Part shown: one piece after another, positions 44,301-53,830 of the stretch
How positions within the stretch are numbered: position 1 is the first letter of the stretch
Layout: every line of letters begins with the position of its first letter
Source of the DNA: Rapana venosa
Taxonomy: Eukaryota > Mollusca > Gastropoda > Neogastropoda > Muricidae
Assembly: GCA_028751875.1 (NCBI GenBank)
Contig: CM054144.1
Coordinates: 18,135,799-18,199,798 of the forward strand
Length of the DNA: 64,000 bases
Reading direction: 5' to 3'
Translations under genes and position numbers: made by a program
The notes under the pieces: generated by a model
What the model saw: only the letters and a program-made list of their open reading frames with translations
Database searches by the model: none
Told to the model about the DNA's origin: nothing

Positions 44301-47300
44301 ATAATACACCATTCAAAATATGACCGTTTTTCTGTGTTTTCCTGTTAATGTACCAGTGGCAATACTGTGTATAGTGTGGAAGTGCGCCAGAGTTAATTCC
44401 ACAAACAACGAAGAAGGTTTAACCCTTTACCATTCGCATTTCTTACAGAGAAACTCTCTGTAGTATTCAAAAATTTATGCAGTTTTTTTTTTTAGAGAAT
44501 AAGGTACCTCAAGTACACATAGTGCTGTACAGTTACCATTGTTCACAGACCAGTCATATTTGGCCAAAGTATTCATATGATGTCATACTTTGTTCTGCAC
44601 CCCAAGATGTGTGTCCTACCTACATGTGTCGTGCTGCTGTCCCCTCTTTGTCACCAAATACAGGTAACATTGCAGTGACATCATGCTGTTAGTGTACAAC
44701 TACCCTCTAACATGCGCAATATACGTATGTGATTTTAAAATAATAAGTGTGGTCCTGCCTGAATGTGTCCTCCATCGCATCCACCGTCATGGCAATCCAA
44801 TCGAACATTCACACTTGTCACAAAATTACTGTCACCAAGTCTACATTTTCTGAGTGGAAAGTATTCAAACATATTGAAAACGACGTTGACTAATGCGCAT
44901 ATATACATTATTTACAAATATATGCTCACGCCTACTATATACAAAGACACTAGTGTGTCCTTCACCAATAGCCAGTTACATGGCTTTCACAATGCAGGTG
45001 TCATAGCCCAGTGTCGTGTTCAGGTGTGTTGGCATGTTTCGGAGGTGAAAATACTAATCAATTTTGAGAAATCTGGTTTTCATCATAATATTACTGATCC
45101 GTGACTCAGAAAATCTCAAATCAGTAGACCAGTAAAGATGAAGCCTTGGCAAACGCTTGATCCCCATCATGATCAAAACTGACAGGTAAGCCCTAATTTC
45201 CTCAGGTGTTGTTTCTGTCCATAATGGATCTATGACTAAGCCTTTCACAGCGATCTTTTGCCTGGCATAATTGTTAGTTTCATCTGCTACAATTTGAAAA
45301 AAATGTTGGGGCACAAACTAAACAAAGTAATCTAAGGGCTTGGCATTCAGTGGGAGAGTTTGTGCTGGCCCAGTCGGCAGCGTGCACTGTGCAAGGCACT
45401 TGTGCGCTGTGCCATGTCTGCTATGAAGCCAACGGAATGTTATCATCAGCATCACTTTCTGACTCACTACCTTCTCCTATTTCATCACTTTCTTCTACAT
45501 CTACTTCAACATCGGATTCAACATTTTATTCTCTTTCGAACTGTTCCACTTGAGCCAAAATAGCTTCAATTTCCACCTCAGTATATTCCTCCCAAACCGT
45601 ATCCTCAATCTTTACTGCCATTTTTAACCACAAGAAAGCGTGGGAAAGACAAAGCCAGTCACTGGCCAATTTCTTGTGAACGGGAGGCTGTGTAGCACTG
45701 AATTTGGTGCCCATTCCTTCCTTAGTTTATGCTGACCTCAGTGGAATGTTCATTCATAGTGTGCATGTTCTAGGTAGAGCTTAGTGCATGAGGGAAATTC
45801 CCCGCTAGGCTGAAATGACGTCCGGCAGGCTGCGGCGGGTATAAATATACGCGGGCAAGCGGGTAGCGGCGGGCTACGGCGGGTAAAAATGGGAAAGGGT
45901 TAACATGAACACCTGACTACCCCAAAATACAAAAAAAATCTTAATCTTGTTTGTTCCAATCATGTCAACAAAGTAAACAAACATAACCCACAACAACAAC
46001 AGATAAAAACAGTTGTTCCTGCCACACAATTACTTACAATTTCTTTCTGTTTCTCTTTCCAGCATTAGAGTTTTCTCTCACTTTGCTGACTCTGGACAAA
46101 ATATAAACAATATTTTTTTTAAAAGGCATCACAAAACAGGAATATTATTCTCTTCTAGAAAACTCAACGTGAAAGTCAGTATCACTTTACCATCACAGAC
46201 ACAGTTATCTTGACCTAGTTACAACACCAAAGCAATATTGAAACACCTTCTTTCCTTTAATAAGATCTCATCATACCCCCTTCTTTCACAAATGAAATAA
46301 TCATTTTGAATAGTACAGCTGATTTTGGGTTGTTGTTTTTAAAACTAAATCTCATCAAGACACATATGTATTTTCTGCAATTCCTTTTGATTAAAAAAAC
46401 CCAAACATATACAACACTGCTGATTAAAAATGACAGTTCTTTTTCTTCACTATCACTGAATATGGCAAAACAACCACAGGAATAAATGTTACGTCCAGAT
46501 GTTCTATTTCACAGGCACATTTAGTTCTGATTTTAAAAGTTAACCTACTCTTTTTCTCATCTCTCCACTTCTTAGCCATTCAACCAAATTGACTTTCTGT
46601 TAATGATCAGCAGGGGGGGAAAAAAAGAGTTAATGGTATATGAGCTATGGTTAACAGTTTCTTACTTGACCAACTGATTATTATTGCCTCTTTAGCCCAA
46701 TCATGGAGAATACATAAAAAGAAAAACAAAGAGTAAAAGACAACTGTACCCTTTCAGGATCAACTCGTTCAGGTGTTCCACAGCTCTTTGATCCATACCT
46801 GAAAAGGTAAATAAAAATTTATGACAACTGAGAGACACACAACAGACAATGGATTCAACATGTCATGACCACTGTTTAAATCCCATTTCAAAAGACCACA
46901 ATGATGTAGATCATCTCCTGCACACAGGGTTGGTTATTCTCATTTGTGCACAAGAATCACAATGATACGACAAAATCTCTACCGTATGACGGAATCAAAA
47001 CCACACAAAGGTCGTTTTGTTCAGAGTGATTCTGCCAGGTTAGCAAATCCCAGGTACCCACCCGCTAGCTACACAGAGCTTTTTTTCTTTTCAACATATA
47101 CATGAAAAGTATCTCTACAAGACTGGCCAATCACCTCTTTGCGTCAAAAAAATCTGACACAAACATCAACATGGTTATCAACCAGAAGGAAAAAGAAAAA
47201 AAAATTCACCCCAAAACCAACATAATCTTTTAAAAAAATTATTCCCTGGTTTCAGGATGCTGAAAACACGGTCAATAGATGTTGAAAATATATAACAGAT

Positions 47301-50300
47301 GTTGAAAATATATTTAACAGATGTTGAAAATATATAATAGATGTTGAAAATATATTTAACAGATGTTGAAAATATATTTAACAGATGTTGAAAATATATA
47401 ATAGATGTTGAAAATATATTTAACAGATGTTGAAAATATATTTAACAGATGTTGAAAATACATTTAACAGATGTTGAAGAAAATAAACACCAGCTAATCA
47501 GCAGGAGAAACTGTTCTCTATTATTACCATGGAGGTTTCCAGTCTGAAAAAAAAAAAAAATGGCTGCAAGACCTGAAAGCTGTCACCACTCTCCCCTGCC
47601 ACTAAAAGATGTTTCTGCAAATAACTATGACCACCAAAAATGTTATTCTGTTCCCTTTCCTGACCACTGTTCCAGCCATTCAGTTCAATATTTGTGACCT
47701 TAACTAGTAAATCTTTAATATAACAATTTTTAAAAAGGTAAAATTAGGTATGACCAACTTCTTGTTTTTAGACGAAAAGTAATTGCTGAATAGTTAAATG
47801 TCTTAAAAAGACTGCCTTCCCATAATCTATGAAAGTGCCAGGAAACATGTTTTAATTCCCTTTCTATCTTTCTCTCTCCCACTACTTTCCCTTTTTCCCC
47901 ATTGAAAAAAAAGAAAATTAACATGAGTAAAAGGTATACCCTTGCATACTTACGTTTAAAAACTTTCCTTATGGCATAGTAGTTCACCAAGCCATAGATT
48001 TCTTGAGCTTCTTTTTTCACATCTGCAACACACACAAAATTATGATACTTTCGTATCATGCACTGTATACAAGCTTAGTGCACAAACTAAAATAATTTCA
48101 GTATGCACTTTTTTTTTTACATGCTACGATTATACTTTTCTTTTATGGCTGCAACTCACAAACTACACGGTCACCTCCATGAATCAAAAACATGTCAGCT
48201 TATGTCAGAGTTTATAAGTGTGACTGACCACACTGTTTCCAATATAACAGTAAATGAAGATAAAGATGATAATGGTAATGCTATGGAAATCCAGTCAGGT
48301 TTACAACTAAGTGACACGGCTGTACTCTGCACTTCCTGTCCTCATATCTTGGAACTCAACCAGGCCCAAGAGATACAAAGTAACCATGCAACACTACTCC
48401 ATCCACAAAGTCTGCAAACTGGGGGTGTAACATGTACATGTATATTCTTTTATCTGTGTGCCAACATAGAACACATTGTACGACTATGAATGACACAAGA
48501 ACTACCTTTCATTAAAAAAAATTTCATACTCCTGACAGTTTTTCAAACTGTACTCTTCTGTAAAAGTGGCTGATCTACAAAAACATTTATAAACAGAGAA
48601 ATGAATAGTCATGAACAGGAAACAACCTGTGGATTATCTAACCAATAAGTCAGAAACTCTTTCTTACTGTTTCCCATTTCAACGTGTTTGGAGATTTTCT
48701 GCCACATGCGATAGTACAAATGTCGCACTTGCTCCTTTGTTTTGATGAGAGCTGTGTCAATTCCTCGCTTCTTGCTGCGGAACACCAGCAGGTTGTGTAT
48801 GGCATCAAAGTCTTTGCCATGCTGAAAAATACACGCAGAACCTCATGTTATATGCTGTTTTTACAGCAGTAATCTAATATCAAAAGCCATTCCTTCTTCA
48901 AGAGTTCAAGTAAAGAGAAAGAAACATGTTTGCAAAAAACTATATACACTGAGGGAGAGACAGAGAAAGAGGAAAAGGGTGTGTAAGTTTGTGTGTGGGC
49001 ATGTATGCAGGCATGCATGTAAGCATGCCTATCTTCATGTGTATGTTTACCCAGATTTGCATGGCATGAGAAAATCCAAATACACATTTTTTGCGCACTA
49101 CATTCATAACAGAGGCACCCCACAGTTGCACTTGAAGGCAGTTTGCATCCCCTTGGCCATTATGATTCTCTATTTACCTCCATATCAATATCATCATCAT
49201 GTAACTTTAGGGGAGGATGGCTTAAGCTAGAGATCTTAACACTATACTAGTGATCTAATGGTAACTGAGAGCAAGGGTAGAGGTCTTTACAGAGGGGTCC
49301 ACTTGAGGAAACTTTCCCCAGGAGCTTCTTCGTCAGACAGCAACTATTGTGTTCTGTCATATGAGCAATAATGCGTTACGCTGATGTTAAGCACCTGACA
49401 AGTCAGGCCCAGCACATCCAACTTTGGCATGGGAGAGAAAAGTCTTTCTGAAAAAAAAGGCAGGAGAATGGACCAACAAGGCAGAAAGTAAGTAAGAATC
49501 ACCCTACTGTAAGCTCTGTAACATGGGAATGCACACAGGTATAGCATTGCATATGTAACACGTGTTAAAATCCAATCCACCTTTTTGAAGAGTAGGCCAG
49601 CTATAGCCATTAAAAAAATTAACATACATGTATACATGTATGAAATATAAAAAAAATAAAACAACAGAACAAAAAACATTTCTCAGTATAACTTACCGAG
49701 TTGCTTCAAACAGAACTTACTTCAAACAGCCCTTCAAAAAAGGCATCCTGCTCAAATTTGCACCAAACATCCCAGGATCTTCTTTTCCGTCCACGCTTCC
49801 GGCGTATGGGAGTAGCACTTTTGCCAACAGTCGCTTTGGATGAAGGATGCCCTGTGACAGTCAACACTTGCAAGTAAATTTATCTGACTGAATGCTGAAT
49901 ATTCTCTGAAAATTAACTGACAAAGCCGACCTGAAGTGTTGCATGTATAGTGTGAACTGACCTGGATACGGTTTTACACTGACATCATGCTGGGTTTTTT
50001 TCTTTTCTTTTCATTATATATACATGTGATATTTATAATTTTTATATATAAATAAGTTTTCAATGCACTCAAGAGGTATGTATTTGACAATGCATAGCAT
50101 AATGCAGGCTTATCATGGATAAAGCATTCGTTTAAAGCATGCGCCCAAAAAAATGGATCATGCGTGACTTTAAAAATGACTGCTATAGCCTATACCAACC
50201 TACGTTAAAGATACTGTTATTTTATTAATCCGTTCCCCTTCTCTAATTTCTGGGCAAAAATGAAAAGCAAAAAAAAAAAGCAAAAAAAAAGAAGCAAAAG

Positions 50301-52153
50301 CCATGACAAGAGAGATTAAATGAACAAAACAAAAAAGAAAAAAAATACATGATGGTCTGGACAACTAAATGAACATGGCATTGTGCATAATGCAATGACT
50401 GGCAATGATAAAGAGATGTGGCTTGTGATGGTGTCTAGATCTATATGAATGACATAGTGTGTGTGTTTGTGTATGTGCTGGGGAGGGGGTGGGGATTTGC
50501 CTGCATGTGAGTATGCATATATTGTAAACTTGTGTGTGTGTTAGTGTAGAGAGAGTGTTGTGTTGTGTTGCTTTGTTGTGTTTGTGGGCATGCATGCATA
50601 AAAAATGTGCATTTTGTGTATTGTTTACAGTTTTCCTTTTATAAATGAATCTCACCATTACCACTATGACAGACATCATGTGAAATGTATTTTTTTATGT
50701 AGTGTATTGTATACTGCGGTGCCAGACACACATGTATACACATACGTGTACGCATACACACACTTTCACAGTCAAATACACACACATACACACACACAAC
50801 CACCTGAGACAAAATCATTTCTTGCACAAGTTTTCAAATGCCAGCCTCTTAGTCTTATGCTGCACCCCTCTCTTAGACTTACCCATGCTAAAGAAATGAG
50901 AAAGGCCAGATGCTAGTGGCATTTACTATACAAAAATTATAAATCTACAATAAGATACTTTACACCTTTGGTACAGGCCTAATAGAGCAAAATAATAGCT
51001 TAGCACAACTTTTTTTTTTTAAACTCACTGAGGAGACAATGTGGCACAGCAACATCTCGATTTCAAAGCAATGTGTCTATTAACAAAAATTACAAGCAAC
51101 AAAAATCATCCTTCACCATGTTTCTGTTTCTAATCATTAATGACAATGACTTGTTTAAGGATACATCTGAAGTTCTTTTTCACCCATGTCAGTACTGACT
51201 GCAATGTGACACCCCCATTCCTACCCTCAAGGGTGCAGTAGGCCTACTTTAATTGCTTCAATTTGGAGGTCTCAATCACCCACAAAATTTTAGACCATTC
51301 TTTCTGCATGTTTTTTTTTTTTTTAAACCACATCTATCTGATTAAAATACCTACCTGAGGTGACAACCCCTTGGACTGTCGCAGTTGCTTGCTTGTTCTG
51401 TGCTGCTTCTAAAGCGGCAGTAAAACATCTTCCTTTGTTGGTCTGCCTGATTACACGACCGCTGGAAGATACCCGTTCACATCCATCTCCTGCCGTCGAC
51501 AAAAGCCCCGCTCCATCTTTTGCGTCTTCTACCGATGCAACCATTGATGACGATGACGATACGGCGGTTCCTTCTGCTTTTCTCTCGCTCTTCGACTGTG
51601 GTATTCTCTTATCGGACTGCGTTTGCAAGCCATGACAGCTTTCCTTCGCCTGCCCAGAAGAGCCGCTTTGTTTTTCTATTCCCTCATCCGATAAAGCAGC
51701 GGTCCTGCAAACAAAAACGAGGAACGTATTAATTGTAAAATTTTAAAAATCAACATAGATAGTCAGAACAATTATAACTCAACTAAAATGGATAAGAAAG
51801 CAAACAACAATTTTACTTCTCATTAGACGAAGTAAATTCAACATGGCTGCCGACAACAAACGATTTGTTGCCGATTTAAGAGTATTCCGTATCACATCAG
51901 AAATTGCATCGTTCACAGGATACTCAAAACCAAAACCTTACGCTACAGATCCATGATAGTACATTCCCTTCAAAAACAGGTTCAGTTTGGAATTAATATC
52001 TCAAAATTTAACCACACACTAATCAACATGGCGGGCTGTTCGACCCGAACGAGTTTCGGAGGACAGTGGAATAAGATAGTATTACCTGTTCTTTTCGCTT
52101 TCTTTTCCATCTTGTTCATCCAAAGACAGCTTTCTACGTTTCGGTTGCGGCAT
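32211..52153 (-). CDS. CRAMP1: CRAMP1 (protein cramped-like), 19 exons (joined span)
   Basis: Cramped/CRAMP1 is a nuclear SANT-domain protein linked to Polycomb repression in Drosophila and, more recently, to linker histone gene expression (family knowledge). The 19 exons give about 1,236 residues, close to human (about 1,269). The N-terminus MPQPKRRKLSLDEQ is basic. Residues 165-235 contain the SANT-like region with FFEGLFEHGKDFDAIHN and KEQVRHLYYRMWQKISKHV. Next come ALKKL, a conserved block with VTVELTPRSSAAWLKVHGL, and LSLMLGKTDHLRLEYDW. KPVVCQRTLLPKM and IFDISLPAP follow, and near the end SSIDYSTKFEKLAEHL. All have counterparts in the human protein. Three exons each lack one base (described separately). 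The start is the first ATG of the basic N-terminus. Confidence 0.95.
32688..32745 (-). repeat. Repeat-derived tail fragment
   Basis: The reverse complement reads acatggaatttatacagcgc and ends in an AAT-rich tract, like the sequence at 15968-16050. Confidence 0.45.
32812..33198 (+). mobile_element. SINE, second tRNA-headed family (C)
   Basis: A head-like stretch agaagtaaggcacctgccta and a tRNA B-box-like remnant (gcgtgatttcca) are followed by attttggatgagacgatcat. The body holds gaacccttagcaacatgagt, gttgtccctggcaaaattca and gcctgaatttcacgcagaga. Such bodies are common in mollusc genomes (recollection, not checked). It lies in the last CRAMP1 intron. Confidence 0.65.
33253..33539 (-). CDS. 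CRAMP1: CRAMP1 exon 18, apparent 1-nt deletion
   Basis: The acceptor is tttttcag and the donor is GTGAGT. The first part reads VPELSLSGFGDSPVKKGSLG and SLSHFLQSSSAKKSEAIEG. The last part, SLFGESSQDSLVARLD, is in a different frame and matches human SLLDGNSRDSFVSRS. The switch lies at a six-C run (33301-33306). The exon is 287 bp where 288 is needed. Confidence 0.88.
34068..34280 (+). mobile_element. SINE with tRNA-like head
   Basis: The sequence gatagcctagtggttagagc resembles a Pol III A box, and agggttcaagtta a B box, 30-40 bp apart. They are followed by ccaaggcaaccatttgagcg and gattggtgaacc. Related body fragments appear reversed near 22450-22550 and 33660-33720. It is not a functional tRNA because the arms do not fold as a cloverleaf. 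Confidence 0.65.
34370..34505 (+). repeat. Degenerate ATC/ATT simple repeat
   Basis: Irregular tccatcatcat and ttatcattat units that run to the CRAMP1 exon 17 donor. Confidence 0.6.
34510..34699 (-). CDS. CRAMP1: CRAMP1 exon 17, apparent 1-nt deletion
   Basis: The acceptor is gttttgcag and the donor is GTAATA. The 5' part reads WLKSPPKVGSS and TLSTPQQFLNTPPHSIGSPP in the phase set by exon 16. The 3' end must be in another frame (SETRWLGEE) to join exon 18 without a stop. The exon is 190 bp where 191 would keep phase. Confidence 0.75.
35673..35735 (-). CDS. CRAMP1: CRAMP1 exon 16
   Basis: The acceptor is gtgtgcag and the donor is GTATGC. The exon encodes AGSAGDKFLEMVADGNSGFS. Both ends are phase 1. 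Assigned by phase and position. Confidence 0.8.
35962..36112 (-). CDS. CRAMP1: CRAMP1 exon 15
   Basis: The acceptor is tgacttcag and the donor is GTAAGT. The exon encodes SDLFGCGLDMPVVGSPDSSP and PPSLSSIFDISLPAPSS, which matches human ALLDISLPGP. Confidence 0.92.
36583..36635 (-). CDS. CRAMP1: CRAMP1 exon 14
   Basis: The acceptor is a GT repeat ending gtgtgtgcag and the donor is GTAAGT. The short exon encodes VPAVSVANLKGDNSVSS in phase. Confidence 0.82.
37150..37587 (-). CDS. CRAMP1: CRAMP1 exon 13, with apparent 1-nt deletion
   Basis: The acceptor is caactggcag and the donor is GTGAGT. The first part encodes LVPRKRRPKRKPVVCQRTLL and PKM, which matches human KPLVVQRTLLP. After a proline run, SLQPGLSPMILQPVTQQTEV is coded in another frame. 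The switch falls at a ten-base G/C run (37436-37445). The exon is 438 bp where 439 keeps phase. Confidence 0.88.
37838..38058 (+). repeat. Interspersed repeat, family B, copy 2
   Basis: Contains cttcttcgttgaacactcag, acaagtcaggcccagtgcaa, ttcggcatgggagaga and ggcaggagaatggaccaaga. It is shared with 13824-14010 (reversed) and 49325-49489. Confidence 0.8.
38543..38686 (-). CDS. CRAMP1: CRAMP1 exon 12
   Basis: The acceptor is gtatggcag and the donor is GTGTGT. The 48 codons encode DGVFRVPMPIAVPMSVRGMG and SASQLNRPPENYSSR, comparable to human GGLFAVPTTLPP. Confidence 0.87.
39384..39608 (-). CDS. CRAMP1: CRAMP1 exon 11
   Basis: The acceptor is tgcccacag and the donor is GTAAGG. The 75 codons in phase 0 include MSQCTLCGHLLDK (a CxxCxxH cluster of unknown meaning) and SMASKSSFLSPLQ. 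Confidence 0.88.
40114..40913 (-). CDS. CRAMP1: CRAMP1 exon 10, large exon with internal duplication
   Basis: The acceptor is gttttcag and the donor is GTGAGT. The 266 codons begin with two copies, 36 residues apart, of a RSAKKGSED...DGDGH...DHPKP unit. The end is the conserved block LVTLARLSLMLGKTDHLRLE followed by YDW (human SLTLAEVYLMMGKPSKLQLEYDW). The + strand ORFs across it are antisense shadows. Confidence 0.93.
41488..41635 (-). CDS. CRAMP1: CRAMP1 exon 9
   Basis: The acceptor is gacatcag and the donor is GTAAGT. The exon encodes GENEEEDELVVYPHHTYTLE and ATSVDLITFSSYRDNML. It leaves in phase 1. Confidence 0.88.
42751..42965 (-). CDS. CRAMP1: CRAMP1 exon 8
   Basis: The acceptor is gtactgcag. 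The exon encodes VTVELTPRSSAAWLKVHGLS and NPRVRFHLSVNRSLACLLEH, then LKKKW. These match human VPIELQPRNNHAWARVQSL and its continuation. The donor is uncertain; CGG/GTGCAG keeps phase 0. Confidence 0.88.
43165..43390 (+). repeat. Approximately 40-bp degenerate tandem repeat
   Basis: About six copies of a unit like tcatcttttcaatgtaatgc plus ctacatgaacaaaga, in a CRAMP1 intron. Confidence 0.7.
43599..43654 (-). CDS. CRAMP1: CRAMP1 exon 7, GC donor
   Basis: The acceptor is gatgtgcag. The exon encodes RILRTPVCNALKKLNNIE (human NLRIKAPMCRALKKL). The donor is GAAG/GCAAGT, a GC-AG intron. Phase 1 fits the next exon. About nine residues present in human between exons 6 and 7 are not seen. Confidence 0.85.
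44042..44165 (+). repeat. 62-bp tandem duplication
   Basis: Two near-identical copies of cttgcaaagcacacacactc followed by aaaactatagtcacttaaaa, in a CRAMP1 intron. Confidence 0.85.
44419..45903 (-). mobile_element. piggyBac-like DNA transposon, internally deleted, 1.5 kb
   Basis: Flanked by TTAA (44419-44422 and 45900-45903). The ends are ccctttaccattcg on the left and, reverse-complemented, ccctttcccatttt on the right, a clear inverted pair. The - strand encodes an N-terminal piece (MAVKIEDTVWEEYTEVEIEA) and an acidic stretch. Then comes a classic piggyBac block at 45314-45054: FFQIVADETNNYARQ, TPEEIRAYLSVLIMMGIKRL and LYWSTDLRF. A stop codon interrupts the N-terminal part and the catalytic core is missing. 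Ggcgggta subterminal repeats lie at the right end. The element sits in a CRAMP1 intron. Confidence 0.92.
45054..45314 (-). pseudogene. piggyBac transposase fragment
   Basis: An 86-codon open stretch with ETNNYARQ, W-x-ETTPEEIRAYL and MGIKRLPRLHLYWS, the start of the DDE_Tnp_1_7 domain. It ends before any catalytic aspartate, so no active enzyme is possible. Confidence 0.9.
46750..46798 (-). CDS. CRAMP1: CRAMP1 exon 6
   Basis: The acceptor is taccttttcag and the donor is GTACAG. The short exon encodes MDQRAVEHLNELILK (human KLNELI). It leaves in phase 2. Confidence 0.85.
47270..47480 (+). repeat. 22-bp AT-rich tandem repeat
   Basis: About nine or ten units of agatgttgaaaatatattta ac, with a shorter 20-bp variant (tataat). 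It lies in the CRAMP1 intron between exons 6 and 5. Confidence 0.9.
47954..48022 (-). CDS. CRAMP1: CRAMP1 exon 5
   Basis: The acceptor is gtgttgcag and the donor is GTAAGT. The exon encodes VKKEAQEIYGLVNYYAIRKV, which matches human KKSSQELYGLICYGELRKK. Confidence 0.93.
48668..48821 (-). CDS. CRAMP1: CRAMP1 exon 4, SANT-like domain
   Basis: The acceptor is tatttttcag and the donor is GTAAGA. The exon encodes HGKDFDAIHNLLVFRSKKRG and TKEQVRHLYYRMWQKISKHV, the most conserved CRAMP1 stretch. Confidence 0.96.
49325..49489 (+). repeat. Interspersed repeat, family B, copy 3
   Basis: The sequence cttcttcgtcagacagcaac, acaagtcaggcccagcacat, tttggcatgggagagaaaag and ggcaggagaatggaccaaca is in the same order as the other two copies. 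Confidence 0.78.
49530..49620 (+). mobile_element. Diverged SINE fragment (family A-like)
   Basis: The sequence acacgtgttaaaatccaatc and gaagagtaggccagctat resembles the central family A body. A similar fragment lies at 63130-63245. Confidence 0.4.
49721..49851 (-). CDS. CRAMP1: CRAMP1 exon 3, start of SANT-like domain
   Basis: The acceptor is ctgtcacag and the donor is GTAAGT. The exon encodes IRRKRGRKRRSWDVW and FEQDAFFEGLFE, which aligns with the human segment before GKDFEAIQ. Confidence 0.93.
51355..51704 (-). CDS. CRAMP1: CRAMP1 exon 2
   Basis: The acceptor is gtttgcag and the donor is GTAGGT. About 116 codons of low-complexity, Ser/Lys/Glu-rich sequence, e.g. ESCHGLQTQSDKRIPQ and GRCFTAALEAAQNKQATATV. 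It is open throughout and joins in phase on both sides. Sequence conservation is weak, as expected for this part. Confidence 0.85.
52086..52153 (-). CDS. CRAMP1: CRAMP1 exon 1 with start codon
   Basis: The ATG at 52153-52151 starts MPQPKRRKLSLDEQDGKESE, with a nuclear-localisation-like KRRK. The donor is GTAATA. The exon leaves in phase 2. Confidence 0.85.
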
Positions 52154-53774
52154 GCGTCTTAATTTTCTCACCAATAAGACACCATTGGTTCATACAAAAT
52201 CCAGAAAACCCTAGTGTAACACTGACGCGTTCTCTTCTTCTAAACCATACACAGGGTAGAGGAGGTGACGTGAAATGTCCAAACCGCTAGACCTAAGAAC
52301 AGTAAATGTATTAAAACAAATTTACTTCCAAGTTCGTCCATGCAAAACTGAGTGGTACAAATCTGAAAAACAAATACAACATCAGGATCAAACACATTGA
52401 AAAATGATGCATTGAGGGTTTCCAATTATTTTGTTTATTTTAGCCGCTGAAGTAGTGATACAAAACAGTCCCTAGCAATTCGCGTGTTGCTACTCAACAT
52501 ATCGAGATGTTTAGAGTCGGTGATTGTTCGCATAAACATTGTATAACATTTAAAAACTGATAGTTTATGTTTTCCATGTTTTCCTGCAGCACTTTTGGTC
52601 TTTGTGTTTTGCATCAATTTTAAAAAGGCTTCCATTTTCATGTCAGTTGGACAGCCTGAATACTTTAACAAATGAGACCATGGGTCACTAAGCTGCCATA
52701 AATATTCTAGTATTGAACGTGACAAAAATCATCAAAATTACTTCTTTTTCTTTCAATATGTGAAAAACTGGAAGCTGATATATAATGCTGACACTTTAAA
52801 AAAAAAAGCTAACACTGCCTTAAAAAAAAAAAAGTGTTGGGCAAGGGCACACTGAGGTGGACACTGATTGAACGGTTGAATCGGTCAGGTTTTTTCTATT
52901 TTCTACGTATTGATAAAGTGTTAAAGGATATGTGATTTTGTTTGCCTATTACTTAAAACATCTTTTTCTGGCATCAGTCTGGTCTACAAATGCAGTCATA
53001 TTCAAACCATTAAGTTATATTTGTTAACAAACACTGCATTACTACTTTTGAAGAACTACACACCAAACACCTTTTTTCGGTGATTAGAAAACAGGTTTTA
53101 AAAAGTTAGAAGTTTTTTTGCAAAGGGGTATGCACTAAGCACACCAATTTTTCTTTCACAGAAATGACAATATGGGATGGAAAACAAATCTTTGCTTTGG
53201 AAAGACAAGCTGAAAATACGGACCCAGTTCGAGCTCAAAGGGAGGCGGAGTAAACAAGAGAGCGCTGGCGGGAATTATATAGGGAATCCCGGAATCCCTT
53301 TTTTTCATTGGTCCTGCTAATATTGTGGTAAAATCCCTACGTCAAACGGAAAAGACCTCATTAATAATTATTTGGTTGTCTGGTTTTCTTATTCAAAGCA
53401 GTTATTATAAGCATTAAGCTTATCTAAAAGATAGTGCTTTTTCAAAACAATCAAAGGAAAGTATTGTGAGAAACCGTCTCAGCTTAACTGTCATGGAATA
53501 TGGTGTTAAAATACACTAAGATATGATTGGTTAAAATAGTATATTTCTTATGGTATACCGTTTATATATTTGATTTTTATAGTTCCATATCAGTTTTCGA
53601 TCTATTTTAACAATTCCCAGATTTTAAAGAACCTATTCCTTATAGTCAGGCTTTTATTTAAAGTGACCTGACAATATTTGCATAAAGACCTAATGACATC
53701 ATCAACTTGTCTTTTGTTGCGATACGAAAACTGCTGCTCAAATTACGGGACATTGTGGGCACAGAAGAGCCAAA
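52154..53774. promoter_or_regulatory. Divergent intergenic region, probable CRAMP1 and JPT promoters
   Basis: The region lies between the CRAMP1 ATG (- strand) and the JPT ATG (+ strand). CCAAT-type motifs occur near 52170-52190 (accaat and attggt) and at 53307 (cattggtcc). No TATA box is convincing. The region also holds an unidentified - strand ORF (52435-52713). Transcription starts are not resolved. Confidence 0.4.
52435..52713 (-). CDS. Unidentified open segment, possible terminal exon
   Basis: The - strand is open for about 93 codons to TAA. The reading includes LWQLSDPWSHLLKYSGCPTD and DSKHLDMLSSNTRIARDCF. No in-frame ATG precedes it, so if real it starts at an acceptor such as atactag. 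An AATAAA overlaps the stop region. I do not recognise a family. It may be a remnant of another gene or chance. Confidence 0.25.
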   Translation of the reverse strand: MLEYLWQLSDPWSHLLKYSGCPTDMKMEAFLKLMQNTKTKSAAGKHGKHKLSVFKCYTMFMRTITDSKHLDMLSSNTRIARDCFVSLLQRLK

Positions 53775-53830
53775 ATGACAACAACATCAACCTTCAGTGG
53801 AATAAAAGAGGATGCCAAGACGGCATCTAG
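53775..53830 (+). CDS. JPT1/JPT2-like: JPT exon 1 with start codon
   Basis: The ATG is in context ccaaaATGa. The exon encodes MTTTSTFSGIKEDAKTAS. The donor is GTAATT. Phase 2 completes an arginine with the next exon. Confidence 0.92.

Noticed and set aside
48103..48489. 128-codon + strand ORF antisense to a CRAMP1 intron
   Set aside because: No domain, no splice support and AT-rich composition; kept only as a possible chance ORF.
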